A DNA stretch of 64,000 nucleotides. Source: Paenibacillus arenilitoris (lineage in GTDB: Bacteria > Bacillota > Bacilli > Paenibacillales > Paenibacillaceae). The DNA lies in assembly GCF_014705655.1 (NCBI RefSeq), contig NZ_JACXIY010000008.1:109625-173624 (forward strand), written 5' to 3'. A program made the translations under genes and the position numbers. Shown piece by piece: positions 40,480 through 50,556 of the stretch; within the stretch, counting starts at the first letter, position 1, and each line of letters begins with the position of its first letter. The notes beneath the pieces are model-generated. The model worked only from the letters and a program-made list of their open reading frames with translations, was not told where the DNA came from and searched no databases.

Positions 40480-41820
40480 ATGGATTCGAAGCTGACGGAA
40501 CGAGTGAGGCTAACCCAGAACAAGCTGAGAAAGCGGACGCTGTCCGCGATATTTCAAGAATTCGACCAGAAGATCATGAATCTCGAGCGCGGCAAGCGCG
40601 AGGAGAAGTATCTCAAAATGGCGGCGACGCCGTTTTCGTTTTTTCGCGGAAGCGCGTACTTGTTTTATTTCGACGTGTCCCGGGAATGGTTCGCGTACCA
40701 TACGCCCGAGAATCGTCCGACCTGGATCCAGGGCGATCTGCATTTCGAGAATTTCGGGGCATTCCGCAACGAGACGGGGGCGCTCGTCTACGACGTGAAC
40801 GATTTCGACGAAGGGTATTTGGGGTCGTACCTGTACGATCTGCTGCGGATGTCGGCGAGCATCGCGCTCGTGTGCCGGTTGAAGGAGCAGCCGGCCGGGC
40901 AGCAAATCGCCGCCATCGAGACGTACCTGCAAGCCTATTCGAAGCAAATGCGGCGGTTCGTTAAGGGCAAGGACGATCCCGGCACCTATTTGATCGACGT
41001 CGAGCGGGCCGAAGGCCCGGTGAAGAAGCTGCTGAAGAAGCTGCAGAAGCGGCAGGAGCAGCATTTTCTGGAGAAGGTGACGGCGCTCGTTCAGGAGGAC
41101 CGCAAGTTCGCCGCCACCGTCGAAATCGTGCCGCCGACGGACGAGGAACGGGAAGCGCTGCTTGGGGCATGGCCGCAATATTTGGCCTCCGTCGCCGCGG
41201 ACGACGCGGAGGAGCTGAAGCATTTCGAGGTGAAGGATATCGCCGCGAAGCAGGGCTCGGGTACGGCTTCGATCGGGCTGGACCGCTATTACGTGCTGAT
41301 CGAAGCGGGAGAAGAGGCGCAGGGCGGGGACGACATCGTGCTGGAAGTGAAGGAAGTGCGCGTTCCGGTGCCGGCTTATTTCATGGCGTATGACGAAACG
41401 TTCTGGTCGGAGTTCGAGCATCAGGGCAAGCGGGTAACGATGACGCAGAAGGCGATGCACCATGAAGCGGATCCGTACCTCGGCTGGCTGTCGATCGGCG
41501 ATCGGCATTTCTACGTGCGGGAGCGTTCGCCGTACAAGAAGCGGCTGAAGCTGGAGAAGCTGGAGACGATCGGCGATTTGCTGTCGGTGACGGACAGCAT
41601 GGGCCGCTTGACGGCCAAGATGCATGCGCGTGCGGATGCCGACGTTGCCCAAGGCGTGCTCGCGTATCACAGCGAGGAAGAGATCGTGAAGGCAATGGGC
41701 GACGACGAGGAAGCATTCTGCACGTCGATCTCGCGCTGGGCCGTCTCCTACGCCGATCAGGTCGAGCGCGATTACGCGCTGTTCACCGAGTGGCTGAGCG
41801 GGAAAATCAAGCAATCCTAA
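40480..41820 (+). CDS. DUF2252 family protein (kinase-like fold)
   Basis: A 446-residue DUF2252 protein. Hallmarks are TPFSFFRGSAYLFYFDV (about residues 50-66), WIQGDLHFENFGAF with its Asp-x-His-x-x-Asn catalytic-loop-like motif (about 84-97), VYDVNDFDEGYLGSYLYDLL with the DFD metal-like motif (about 103-122), and the C-terminal LLSVTDSMGRLTAKMHARA. The order is reminiscent of a circularly arranged protein-kinase/APH fold. The biochemical activity is not established. A GGGGGAG site precedes the ATG. It is probably co-transcribed with the CcdC-like gene. Confidence 0.85.
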   Translation: MDSKLTERVRLTQNKLRKRTLSAIFQEFDQKIMNLERGKREEKYLKMAATPFSFFRGSAYLFYFDVSREWFAYHTPENRPTWIQGDLHFENFGAFRNETGALVYDVNDFDEGYLGSYLYDLLRMSASIALVCRLKEQPAGQQIAAIETYLQAYSKQMRRFVKGKDDPGTYLIDVERAEGPVKKLLKKLQKRQEQHFLEKVTALVQEDRKFAATVEIVPPTDEEREALLGAWPQYLASVAADDAEELKHFEVKDIAAKQGSGTASIGLDRYYVLIEAGEEAQGGDDIVLEVKEVRVPVPAYFMAYDETFWSEFEHQGKRVTMTQKAMHHEADPYLGWLSIGDRHFYVRERSPYKKRLKLEKLETIGDLLSVTDSMGRLTAKMHARADADVAQGVLAYHSEEEIVKAMGDDEEAFCTSISRWAVSYADQVERDYALFTEWLSGKIKQS

Positions 41821-41873
41821 CCTTATCTATAGAACAGCGGCGCGACTTCGAAGGATGCCCATCGTGCATGGGG

Positions 41874-41897
41874 ACGGCGGAGGGCGCCGTTTTTTTT
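41874..41897 (+). terminator. Terminator after the DUF2252 gene
   Basis: ACGGCG / CGCCGT stem with a 5-base loop and seven to eight T residues. Confidence 0.85.
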
Positions 41898-42045
41898 CGA
41901 ACGGGGCTGCCCAAAAAGCAAGTCTGCTTATATGGCGGACGTTTTCGCTAGATCATAATAATAGGAAAATGGCGATGGCAGGGCGTTATCCAGTACCACC
42001 ATGTCTGTTCCGGTTGCTGATCAGATGATGCGTTACGCGCCCGAG

Positions 42046-42253
42046 CCGCTTCATGCTGCTTGAACTGCTGCCAAGCAGCGCGTCTAAGCCACCGCGATCT
42101 GCCATCATGCTGCGCGTCTCCTACCGAGCCTGCAAATGTGCAGGCTTTGGCCGCTTCATGCTTGATCTGCTGCGAGGCAGCGCGTCTAAGCCACCGCGAT
42201 CTGCCATCATGCTGCGCGTCTCCTACCGGAGCCTGCAAATGTGCAGGCTTTTG
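42046..42253 (+). repeat. Tandem duplication of about 104 bp
   Basis: 42046-42150 and 42151-42253 are near-identical, each starting CCGCTTCATGCT and ending in the palindrome AGCCTGCA-AATG-TGCAGGCT (42127-42146 and 42230-42249). A third partial start is at 42254. The ORFs read through it are repeats, not genes. Confidence 0.85.
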
Positions 42254-42415
42254 ACCGCTTCATTCGGGCTTGCGAAGCAAATGCCTGCGAATGTGCATTT
42301 TTTATTTGCTGATTAGCTCGAGAAGGGCCTCAAGTCTCAAAATACCTGCACAAACGCAGGCATCCCGTCCGGCCACCTTATTGATGGTGAAGAGGCTGCA
42401 CAATCGCAGGCATTG
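42230..42415 (-). repeat. Dispersed hairpin-rich TGCA-type repeat, copy 3 (inverted)
   Basis: The reverse complement aligns along most of its length with 2401-2595, with the same order of hairpins (CTGCGATTGTGCAG, AGGTGGCCGGACG, CCTGCGTTTGTGCAGG, TGCACATTCGCAGGCATTTG). Palindromes AAATGC/GCATTT (42279-42300) and CCTGC/GCAGG (42345-42360) lie within it. Confidence 0.75.
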
Positions 42416-42487
42416 TGCTACAGAAGGAGCATGATTTCGTCTCCTCTAGCGATGACTTTTCTGGACAGCCCCCTGTCGTCGCGCAGA

Positions 42488-42582
42488 GGGCTTATGTCCC
42501 CACAGGACGGCACAGAACCGGGATGCGCTTTGATGCAGCCAGCGTTTCGTGCGCGGCTTCAGCCGTGCATGCTTGGTTTGAC
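42488..42582 (+). repeat. Structured dispersed repeat, copy E (partial)
   Basis: Shares GGGCTTATG, CACAGGACGGCACAGAACCG, GATGCAGC, AGCG-TTCGTGCG and TCAGCCGTGCATGCTTGG with the extended second half of copy A. It ends at the TTGACA that serves as the -35 of the glutathione peroxidase promoter. Confidence 0.6.
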
Positions 42583-42607
42583 AGACGCAGGGGCGATGTG
42601 GTATTCT
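42578..42607 (+). promoter_or_regulatory. Promoter of the glutathione peroxidase gene
   Basis: TTGACA (42578-42583), 18-bp spacer, TATTCT (42602-42607). The predicted transcription start falls at the edge of the palindromic operator just downstream. Confidence 0.65.
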
Positions 42608-42618
42608 CTAGTTATATT

Positions 42619-42632
42619 AATTGTATACAATT
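42619..42632 (+). promoter_or_regulatory. OhrR-type operator palindrome
   Basis: AATTGTATACAATT is a perfect 14-bp palindrome. It matches the core of OhrR operators (TACAATT/AATTGTA half-sites), and related TTAAT/ATTTAATT sequence flanks it. It lies directly downstream of the promoter, where a repressor would block transcription. Confidence 0.6.
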
Positions 42633-42671
42633 TAATTTATTAAAATTAAATGAAAGCGGGAGGAACGAGCG

Positions 42672-43217
42672 ATGAGCATTTACGCGTACGAGCTGGAGAC
42701 GATTAGAGGAGAAAGGGCAAGCATGGAGCAGTATAAGGGCAAGGTGCTCGTCGTGGTGAACACGGCAAGCAAATGCGGTTTTACGCCTCAGTATGCCGAT
42801 CTGCAGAAGCTTTACGAACAATACAAGGACCAAGGCCTTGAAATTCTCGGTTTTCCGAGCAATCAATTCGGCGAGCAGGAGCCGGGCGCGAACTCGGACG
42901 TGCAGAGCTTCTGCCAACTCAACTACGGCGTCACCTTCCCGCTGTTTGCCAAAACCGACGTCCGCGACGATACGGCCCATCCTTTATTTCGGCATTTGAC
43001 CGAGGAAGCGCCTTTCCAGGGCTTCGACACGAGCGAGCCGAGCGGCAAAATGCTGGATGCCTTCCTTAAGGAGAAGCTTCCTCACTACCTCTTCGGCAAT
43101 TCGATCAAATGGAACTTCACGAAGTTTCTGGTCGACCGCGAAGGCCGGATCGTGAAACGGTTCGAATCGACTGTGGAGCCGCTCGCCATGAAGGATGAAA
43201 TCGAGAAATTGCTGTAG
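42672..43217 (+). CDS. Glutathione peroxidase family thiol peroxidase (BsaA-like)
   Basis: A 181-residue Cys-type GPx. The peroxidatic Cys35 lies in NTASKCGFTPQY; the Gln and Trp of the catalytic tetrad are in FPSNQFGEQEPG and IKWNFTKFLVDREG. Bacterial members usually use thioredoxin rather than glutathione. The ATG follows GGGAGGAACG. A palindrome of OhrR type between promoter and start suggests induction by organic hydroperoxides. No OhrR or Ohr gene is in the window. It is monocistronic. Confidence 0.93.
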   Translation: MSIYAYELETIRGERASMEQYKGKVLVVVNTASKCGFTPQYADLQKLYEQYKDQGLEILGFPSNQFGEQEPGANSDVQSFCQLNYGVTFPLFAKTDVRDDTAHPLFRHLTEEAPFQGFDTSEPSGKMLDAFLKEKLPHYLFGNSIKWNFTKFLVDREGRIVKRFESTVEPLAMKDEIEKLL

Positions 43218-43567
43218 TCCTCCCTCACTCCAAAATGAAATAGATGCGGCTTCCCGGCGAAAAAATGCCCATTTCCTGGCTTTTTCCGTCGATTCGCGGG
43301 AGAGAATGGCGAATGCGCTGGCGAACGGCCGGTTTTGCCGGCGAATGCCGGAGGCCGGACAGTCCGGTCCGGCTCCCGGCAGGCGGAGGCGAAGTTGTCG
43401 AGCCGGATTGGCGAAAGTGAAATGGCGCGCTGATCCCCTGCGCCGCTACGGTACGAGCCGTTCCGCGGCGCAACGGTTCGGAAGCGAAGGCTTGAAGCGC
43501 AGGGTATGGCGAGGCGCTGACGGTTGGTGATTAGAACCGAGTGCCGTGGCGCCGTGCGCATTTTGGC

Positions 43568-43699
43568 TGGATTTTGTCCAATCAAATGGCCGGTTGCGAG
43601 CGAAATTTATAGTTTGAGTGGATTTATATAGGCTAAAATGGGCTTCAACGATCATTGGCCGCCGAAACGGCCGCTTTGATTGGATTTTGTCCAATCAAA
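43568..43699 (+). repeat. Duplicated palindrome TGGATTTTGTCCAATCAAAT
   Basis: A 21-bp sequence beginning TGGATTTTGTCCAATC occurs at 43568 and 43681, 113 bases apart. The second copy extends to a perfect 10-5-10 inverted repeat, TTTGATTGGA-TTTTG-TCCAATCAAA (43675-43699). The first copy has two mismatches in its left arm. Confidence 0.8.
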
Positions 43700-43856
43700 T
43701 GCCCGCTGCCGCCTGTATTCGCCACTTTTGACTGTACAAACTACAGGCAAACTTACTCGCCGCGCTCTTCCTCCATCTGACCGGGCTCGATCCGGCCTAA
43801 TCCGCTTCTCTCAATACGATCAACCGCTCTTCAATTTCGCATCCGCTGCTAGAGTG

Positions 43857-43898
43857 AAAATGGACAGAAACGGGGAACGCCGTTCTGTCCATTTTTTT
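43857..43898. terminator. Bidirectional terminator-like hairpin without an adjacent gene
   Basis: AAATGGACAGAA / TTCTGTCCATTT with inner CGG/CCG and seven T residues. It is 640 bases after the GPx stop and 280 bases past the end of the minus-strand TPR gene, so its parent transcript is unclear. Confidence 0.7.
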
Positions 43899-44176
43899 CG
43901 TTTTTGGCGGCTTCGAGGCCAAAACGCGAGGTGAGGTTGACGTATTTATAAAGAGGTGATATATGCAATTTAGTATTAAGAAAACAGTGATCTATTAGTG
44001 GGTATGGCTGTAATAAATCAAGATAAATCAAGCCGTTATATAGGATACTATCTCGTGAAACGAATGGTTTAAAATATGCAAAAACAACAGGGTAATCATA
44101 AGCGTTCGAGCGTTGTCGATCGACCTTCGTTTCATTGCTATCTCTTTGGAAGACCAGTGTGAAATTTGCGTCTTTT

Positions 44177-45367
44177 TTACCTTGTGAGCTCCTGCATCGC
44201 GGCTTCGAGCTCCGCCAAGTCCGCAAGGTTTCCAAGCTCTTCGTGGAAGGCTTCCCCCGCCTCCTCGAACGACCGGGCCGCCTCGTCGCGCCTGCCCGCG
44301 AGCAAGGCAACCGTGCCGCTGAGCAGCGCAAATTGCTTTCGTTCGGTCTCCGTCGCCGCCGGGCTTGCGTCAAGCTGCTCCAGCGCTTTGTTCAGCCGGC
44401 CCGACTTGATGCCGGAATCGAGAATGAGGCGAAGCGCCTCCGGCTCCGGCTCGATCAAGTCGAGCCGCTCCAGCGCCTGCCGGAAGTCGGCGTTCATCCG
44501 GTAAAGCATCGCGCCCGCAAGCCCCTCCTTGCCGTGATACAGCCACTCCTCCATCTGGCGAACGATTCGCTTCTCCTCGGGCGTAATGGCGGTGAAGCTG
44601 TAGCTGCGGACGGCCTGTCTCGTTAACCCTTGCTTGGCTTCGATCGCGGACAGAAAGCGGTAATATTTGCGCAGCGCGTCGATCTTCCCTTCCTTCACGG
44701 CAAGCCCGAACGAGGAGAGAAGCGCTCCCTTGGCGCGCTCCAGGTCGTAAATGAAATAACGGTAGACGGCATGCGCGAACAAGTCCTGCAGCTCGAGGGG
44801 TTCGTCGCTCTCCGATCGCTCGCACAGCCTCCGCTCGTACCGGTCCGCTTGGCTGCGCTGCTGCAGCCTGGCAAGCGGCTTCGGGGTGAAGCCGTCCAGC
44901 GTCCAGAAGAAGGCCTGCAAAGCGAGCAGGTCGGATATCTCGTCGCGGCCGTCCAGCAGGAACACGTGCTCGGCGCAAAACGTCTGCTCCAAATAATAGG
45001 GCTCCGAGTCCGTAATAATCAAATCCGCGCGGCCGCAAAGCCATTTGCGGCATTTTGCCCATAGCGCGGGGTCTTCCTCCCGAGGGGCGTCCGGCATGGC
45101 GATGAGCCGCTTCGGACCGGCCGCCATCGCGACGGGGGTCCAGTACGGCTGCATGACGACGGCGACGAACGCCTCCCCGTTCATTTCCTCCAATTGCTTC
45201 AAGGACAGCATGTTCACCTCGGAAGGAGCGCTGCACGGTTCCGCAAGCTTCGACACCATATAAACGGAATGCCGGTCCGTCAGTTTCTCGAACAGGTTCC
45301 GGTAATAAGCCGGGAGCTCGTTCCAGCCGCAGCCCGGGAAAATAATAATGGAAGAAGCAGTCGCCAT
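44177..45367 (-). CDS. Unassigned protein: Rossmann-like N-terminus plus TPR-type C-terminus
   Basis: A 396-residue cytoplasmic protein. Residues 1-150 resemble the N-terminal half of a GT-B glycosyltransferase (SIIIFPGCGWNELPAYYRNL, VAVVMQPYWTPVAMAAGPKR, RADLIITDSEPYY) but no donor-binding C-terminal domain follows. Residues 200-396 are helical repeats of TPR type with Ala/Leu at regular spacing (ALLSSFGLAVKEGKIDALRK, ALERLDLIEPEPEALRLILD, LLAGRRDEAARSFEEAGEAF). Start ATG 45367 has GGTGA upstream; an ATG 7 codons earlier is possible. A role in glycan assembly or as a scaffold is speculative. Confidence 0.7.
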   Translation of the reverse strand: MATASSIIIFPGCGWNELPAYYRNLFEKLTDRHSVYMVSKLAEPCSAPSEVNMLSLKQLEEMNGEAFVAVVMQPYWTPVAMAAGPKRLIAMPDAPREEDPALWAKCRKWLCGRADLIITDSEPYYLEQTFCAEHVFLLDGRDEISDLLALQAFFWTLDGFTPKPLARLQQRSQADRYERRLCERSESDEPLELQDLFAHAVYRYFIYDLERAKGALLSSFGLAVKEGKIDALRKYYRFLSAIEAKQGLTRQAVRSYSFTAITPEEKRIVRQMEEWLYHGKEGLAGAMLYRMNADFRQALERLDLIEPEPEALRLILDSGIKSGRLNKALEQLDASPAATETERKQFALLSGTVALLAGRRDEAARSFEEAGEAFHEELGNLADLAELEAAMQELTR

Positions 45368-45571
45368 CGGTTCACCATCCATTCCCAAATTCTGAATCCG
45401 CTTTTAAATGAGCCTATGCGGGCCGGCTCGTACGAATGCAGATAACTTCAAGGATGGAATCTATCTAGCAATAAAAGCGAGATTTCTTCCTTCTCATAGG
45501 GTTGGCAGGGACGGAAACGGGCGATGCTGGGAGTAGGTTCACCATTCCCTAAACGAAAGAAGGTTATGCAT

Positions 45572-45823
45572 ATGGTTGGCATTCACCCCGTGCACCGCAG
45601 GATGGCGGAGCTTACGTTCAAAGCGAAGGAAATCGGCGGCTATCAACGTCTTCCCCATCACGAGAGGCTCGAGCTTGATCATTGCATGGCGGTCAACGCC
45701 GATTTGATCCTGAAGCTGGATTCGTTAAAAACGCTTGCCTTCCTGGCCCATGAAGCGGGCGACGCGGAATGGCAGCAGCAAATATGCGCCCGGATCGAAT
45801 CGCTGGAGACGCTTCTGCTGTAA
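45572..45823 (+). CDS. Small hypothetical protein, 83 residues
   Basis: An 83-residue, probably all-helical soluble protein (VHRRMAELTFKAKEIGGYQR, LELDHCMAVNADLILKLDSL, LAFLAHEAGDAEWQQQICAR). The ATG at 45572 has AAGAAGG at 8-base spacing; the ATG at 45566 would be too close. I believe similar short proteins occur in Paenibacillus genomes, but I cannot name a family. It lies 89 bases before the GlnRS gene on the same strand, with no terminator between. Confidence 0.68.
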   Translation: MVGIHPVHRRMAELTFKAKEIGGYQRLPHHERLELDHCMAVNADLILKLDSLKTLAFLAHEAGDAEWQQQICARIESLETLLL

Positions 45824-45912
45824 GGACTTAAGAAGGGCAAGTCTTATATTTTCGTGGAATATTGTGTATGATAAGAGGATGAATATTTTCTCCGTGGAAA
45901 GGGTGGTCGCAG

Positions 45913-47586
<1,674 letters not shown>

Positions 47587-47602
47587 AGTTAACGGACAAT
47601 CG

Positions 47603-47636
47603 GCCTGCTGAGCGCGCGAGCTCGGCAGGCTTTTAT
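47603..47636 (+). terminator. Terminator after glnS
   Basis: GCCTGCTGAGC / GCTCGGCAGGC stem (one wobble), 6-base loop, then TTTTATT. Confidence 0.87.
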
Positions 47637-47656
47637 TATGGGGAGGAGGAGAAAAT

Positions 47657-48259
47657 ATGCCGCAAACAAAACGAACCGTGCACGGGTTGATTCTGGCGGG
47701 CGGGCAAAGTTCAAGAATGGGCACGGACAAGGCGCTGCTGCCGATCGAGGGAAAGCCGCTGCTGTACCGGCTTGCAGCGCAGCTGTCGGAATGTGCCGAT
47801 ACGCTAACGGTCGCGATCGGCTCGTCGGAGCGCGAAGCCGTCTATGGCGGCATCCTTGGGAAATACGCAGCAGGCGCCCGTATGGTCGCCGACCGGATTC
47901 CGGACTGCGGCCCGCTCTCGGGTCTTGAAGCCGGCTTGTCCGCGATCGCGGACGGTTATGCTTTCGTCGTCGCATGCGATATGCCGCGGCTATCGTTGCC
48001 GCTGCTTCAGAAACTGATTAACGCCGCTGCGGAAAGCGGGGCGGATGTCGTTCATGTAGCCGGGCAGCCCTTCCACGCGCTCTATCATACGCGAACCGTA
48101 ACGGAGATCCGCAGATCGCTGGAAGCGGGGGATTACCGGCTGATGGGCCTTCTCTCAAGGCTGAAGGCACATTCGATCGAGCGGCAGGCGGGGGAATCGC
48201 CGGACGTCTTCGCGAACTTGAACACGCCGGACGATTACAAGATGTATAGGGCGGATTAG
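47657..48259 (+). CDS. mobA: Molybdenum cofactor guanylyltransferase (MobA-like)
   Basis: A 200-residue nucleotidyltransferase. The GTP-binding start is GLILAGGQSSRMGTDKALLP (residues 9-28), and DCGPLSGLEAGL plus the metal-binding VVACDMPRLSLPLL follow as in MobA. It would attach GMP to molybdopterin to form the bis-MGD cofactor, or be a related NTP transferase. AGGAGGAG precedes the ATG. No other molybdenum gene is nearby, so the assignment rests on sequence alone. It stands between terminators or promoters as a single gene. Confidence 0.82.
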   Translation: MPQTKRTVHGLILAGGQSSRMGTDKALLPIEGKPLLYRLAAQLSECADTLTVAIGSSEREAVYGGILGKYAAGARMVADRIPDCGPLSGLEAGLSAIADGYAFVVACDMPRLSLPLLQKLINAAAESGADVVHVAGQPFHALYHTRTVTEIRRSLEAGDYRLMGLLSRLKAHSIERQAGESPDVFANLNTPDDYKMYRAD

Positions 48260-48363
48260 CGAATTTTTTCGCGCAGAGGCGCCTTGCACTATGATATAAT
48301 TTTTTCATTATTGTTGAACCCAAAGCCGAGCTTCAATCGCTACCCGGAAAGCAGGTCGGATGC

Positions 48364-48798
48364 ATGGTCAAACGAATCGATTTCAAAGCGCTGTCGATAG
48401 GCGTGCTTATCTTTGCGTTCTGTTCGATAGCCGCGGGCTTTCTGCTCGCAGCCGCTCTTGCGGAACTGTCCATTCAAACGGGCTACGAGCTGATGACCGA
48501 CAAAAGCGAACTTGCGTTAGAATTTTTATTGGCCTGGTTCTCGGTTTTTTGGGCAGGGTATTACGCGCAAAAAACGGCTAGAAAGCCGGGGCCGGATCAT
48601 AGCCTACTGCTTGGCGCAATTCTTTTCGCCTATCATCTCATCGGTACGATATCGGCTGGATTCGATCCGGAAGGCGATCCTTTCGTCCTTAATATCGCGT
48701 ATGACGGTTCGATTGTTTTATTCTCCTTGTTGGGCGGCAAATTTGCGAGGCGAGAGCGGAACAAGAAAGAAGCAGTTACAGTAGACATACAAAAGTAA
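48364..48798 (+). CDS. Four-helix membrane protein, unassigned
   Basis: A 144-residue integral membrane protein with four predicted helices (about residues 10-33, 50-66, 80-97 and 110-124) and a charged tail. There are no motifs that I recognise. A possible -10 TATAAT at 48295-48300 lies about 60 bases upstream, and the ATG at 48364 has a weak GCAGG site. It ends 12 bases before the GNAT gene, probably in one operon with it and the phosphatase. Confidence 0.7.
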   Translation: MVKRIDFKALSIGVLIFAFCSIAAGFLLAAALAELSIQTGYELMTDKSELALEFLLAWFSVFWAGYYAQKTARKPGPDHSLLLGAILFAYHLIGTISAGFDPEGDPFVLNIAYDGSIVLFSLLGGKFARRERNKKEAVTVDIQK

Positions 48799-48810
48799 GA
48801 GGTGGCAAGC

Positions 48811-49317
48811 ATGTACAGTCAGCATCCGTACGAAATCGTCGACGCGAGGGAGAGCGACCTGCCGCGGATCGTCGACATTTATAATTCAACGATCGCAAGC
48901 CGGATGGTAACCGCGGATCTGGAGTCCGCCGCAGTGGAGAGCAAGCGGACGTGGTTCAACGACCACTCGCCGGATTTCCGGCCGCTGTGGGTGCTCCGCG
49001 CGGAGGGCGAAATCGCCGCGTGGTTCAGCTTCCAATCGTTCTACGGCAGGCCGGCCTATAACGCGACGGCGGAGATCAGCATCTATATCGCGGCGGAATA
49101 CCGCTCCCGGGGGCTCGGCTCCATCCTGCTCGAGAAGGCGATCGAAGAGTGCCCGCGGCTAGGCCTCCATACGCTGCTCGGCTTCGTCTTCGGGCATAAC
49201 GAGCCGAGCCTGGCGCTGCTTCGCAAATACGGCTTCGAGCAGTGGGGGCATCTGCCGAAGGTCGCGGTGCTGGACGGCGTGGAGCGGGATCTGATCATCT
49301 CGGGCAGGCGCGTATGA
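48811..49317 (+). CDS. GNAT N-acetyltransferase, phosphinothricin acetyltransferase-like
   Basis: A 168-residue acetyltransferase of the Pat/MnaT/YwnH type. It shows [20 protein letters not shown] at residues 20-39, [14 protein letters not shown], then [20 protein letters not shown] with the CoA loop R-S-R-G-L-G, and [20 protein letters not shown]. Relatives acetylate phosphinothricin, methionine sulfone or amino-group toxins; the natural role is open. AAGAGGTG is 6 bases before the ATG at 48811. The stop overlaps the phosphatase start (ATGA), so the two are co-translated. Confidence 0.87.
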   Translation: MYSQHPYEIVDARESDLPRIVDIYNSTIASRMVTADLESAAVESKRTWFNDHSPDFRPLWVLRAEGEIAAWFSFQSFYGRPAYNATAEISIYIAAEYRSRGLGSILLEKAIEECPRLGLHTLLGFVFGHNEPSLALLRKYGFEQWGHLPKVAVLDGVERDLIISGRRV

Positions 49318-50027
49318 AGCGCACGCTAGCGATCAGCGACATCCACGGCTGCTATACCGCGTTTAACGATTTGCTTGCCCGAATGAATTATAAGCCGGGA
49401 GAGGATCAGCTTGTGCTGCTCGGCGACTTCGTCGATAGGGGGCCGCGAAGCCGGGAAGTGGTGGAACAGGTAATCCGGCTCGTGCGGGACGACGGCGCCA
49501 TTGCGATCCAGGGCAACCATGACGAGCGGCTCGTCGACGTGATGCTGGAGCGAAGCGAGCAGGCGCTGCTGAAGTTTTCCGGCCATGGCGGCAGGCAGAC
49601 GGCGGAAAGCTACGCGGGTATCCGGCAAGGTGCGGTCCAGCATGTCATCGAACGGGCGAAGGCGGTTATCCATGAACGTTATCCGCATCATTTGACGTTT
49701 TTGGACGGGCTGCCGTATTACTACGAGGATGACCATTTCATTTACGTCCATGCGGGGCTGAACCCGAATTATTCGAATTGGCGCGAGCAGCCGAGCAGGG
49801 ATTTCCTTTATATGAAGGAACCGTTCCTCAGCAGGCCGACGTCGGTGGACAAAACGGTCGTCTTCGGCCATACGAAAACGATCGACATCCACGGCAAGCC
49901 GGACATCTGGTTCGGCGACGGCAAGATCGGCATCGACGGCGGCTGCGCGAGCGGCCATCAGCTTAACGGTCTCGAAATCACGGGTCCCGGCCGCTTCCGG
50001 ACGTATGCGGTCCCTTGGCGGCCGTAA
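49314..50027 (+). CDS. Serine/threonine-type metallophosphatase
   Basis: A 237-residue calcineurin-like phosphatase of the PPP (PrpA/PrpB or bis-tetraphosphatase-like) group. The metal site is complete: ISDIHGCY (residues 9-16), [12 protein letters not shown] (about 38-49), IQGNHDE (about 68-74) and YVHAGLNP. It starts at the ATG at 49314, whose last bases form the stop of the GNAT gene. It probably dephosphorylates proteins or dinucleotides. A VanZ-like gene follows after 30 bases. Confidence 0.88.
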   Translation: MKRTLAISDIHGCYTAFNDLLARMNYKPGEDQLVLLGDFVDRGPRSREVVEQVIRLVRDDGAIAIQGNHDERLVDVMLERSEQALLKFSGHGGRQTAESYAGIRQGAVQHVIERAKAVIHERYPHHLTFLDGLPYYYEDDHFIYVHAGLNPNYSNWREQPSRDFLYMKEPFLSRPTSVDKTVVFGHTKTIDIHGKPDIWFGDGKIGIDGGCASGHQLNGLEITGPGRFRTYAVPWRP

Positions 50028-50057
50028 AGCTGGCGCGAGCGAGGTGATAAGAGCAAC

Positions 50058-50516
50058 GTGTTCAAAAACGCCCATTTCCGCAACGTGTTTCTTAATTTAT
50101 TGATCGCCGCCCTCGGGCTGGTTTACGCGATCTTTATGGCTTGGCTCCTATTTTACAGAGATCGTTCGTTCAGCGACGGTTACGCGTTTAACCTCGTTCC
50201 GTTCGATACGATCAAACGGTACGTCGTTCATTACGATCATTTTAATTTCGATATTTGGTTTAAGAACTTATTCGGCAATATCGTGTTATTCATGCCGATC
50301 GGCATTTTCCTGCCGCTGCTTCACGTGAAATACAGACGCGTATTCGCGCTGACGGCAACGACCGTTCTGCTGATCGCGGCCGTGGAGCTGGCTCAGCTGC
50401 TGTCGAAGGTCGGCAGCTTCGACGTCGACGACATTATTCTGAATACGCTCGGCGCCGTTCTCGGGCTTGTGCTGACGAGAATGTCGCAAGCAAGAAACAA
50501 TAGGATAGCCGAATGA
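50058..50516 (+). CDS. VanZ family membrane protein
   Basis: A 152-residue VanZ-like protein with four membrane helices. The family signature includes NLVPFDTIKRY, the segment NLFGNIVLFMPIGIFLPLL, and VELAQLLSKVGSFDVDDIIL with the Glu and two Asp. VanZ of enterococci gives low-level teicoplanin resistance; chromosomal relatives have no defined function. The GTG start at 50058 follows GAGGTGATAAG. It ends 40 bases before hisC. Confidence 0.87.
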   Translation: MFKNAHFRNVFLNLLIAALGLVYAIFMAWLLFYRDRSFSDGYAFNLVPFDTIKRYVVHYDHFNFDIWFKNLFGNIVLFMPIGIFLPLLHVKYRRVFALTATTVLLIAAVELAQLLSKVGSFDVDDIILNTLGAVLGLVLTRMSQARNNRIAE

Positions 50517-50556
50517 AGGCGGGAATAGAAAAGCCGCGACGAAAGGAAGATCGCCC

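Larger units (their letters stand above)
43218..44176. other. Gene-poor 960-bp interval with palindromes
   Basis: No credible gene. It holds GC-rich sequence (43260-43560), the repeated palindrome at 43568-43699, a bidirectional terminator-like hairpin at 43857-43898, and an AT-rich stretch (43930-44160). The AT-rich stretch includes AAAGAGGTGATATATG, a good ribosome site and start that would give only an 11-codon peptide (MQFSIKKTVIY). Confidence 0.6.

Noticed and set aside
42053..42316. Plus-strand ORF with internally repeated peptide SASKPPRSAIMLRVSY
   Set aside because: The repetition is produced by the 104-bp tandem DNA duplication; no ribosome site, and the other frames are equally open.
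43963..43998. 11-codon ORF MQFSIKKTVIY after AAAGAGGTGATAT
   Set aside because: Good ribosome site but too short and without conserved context; mentioned only in the gap description.
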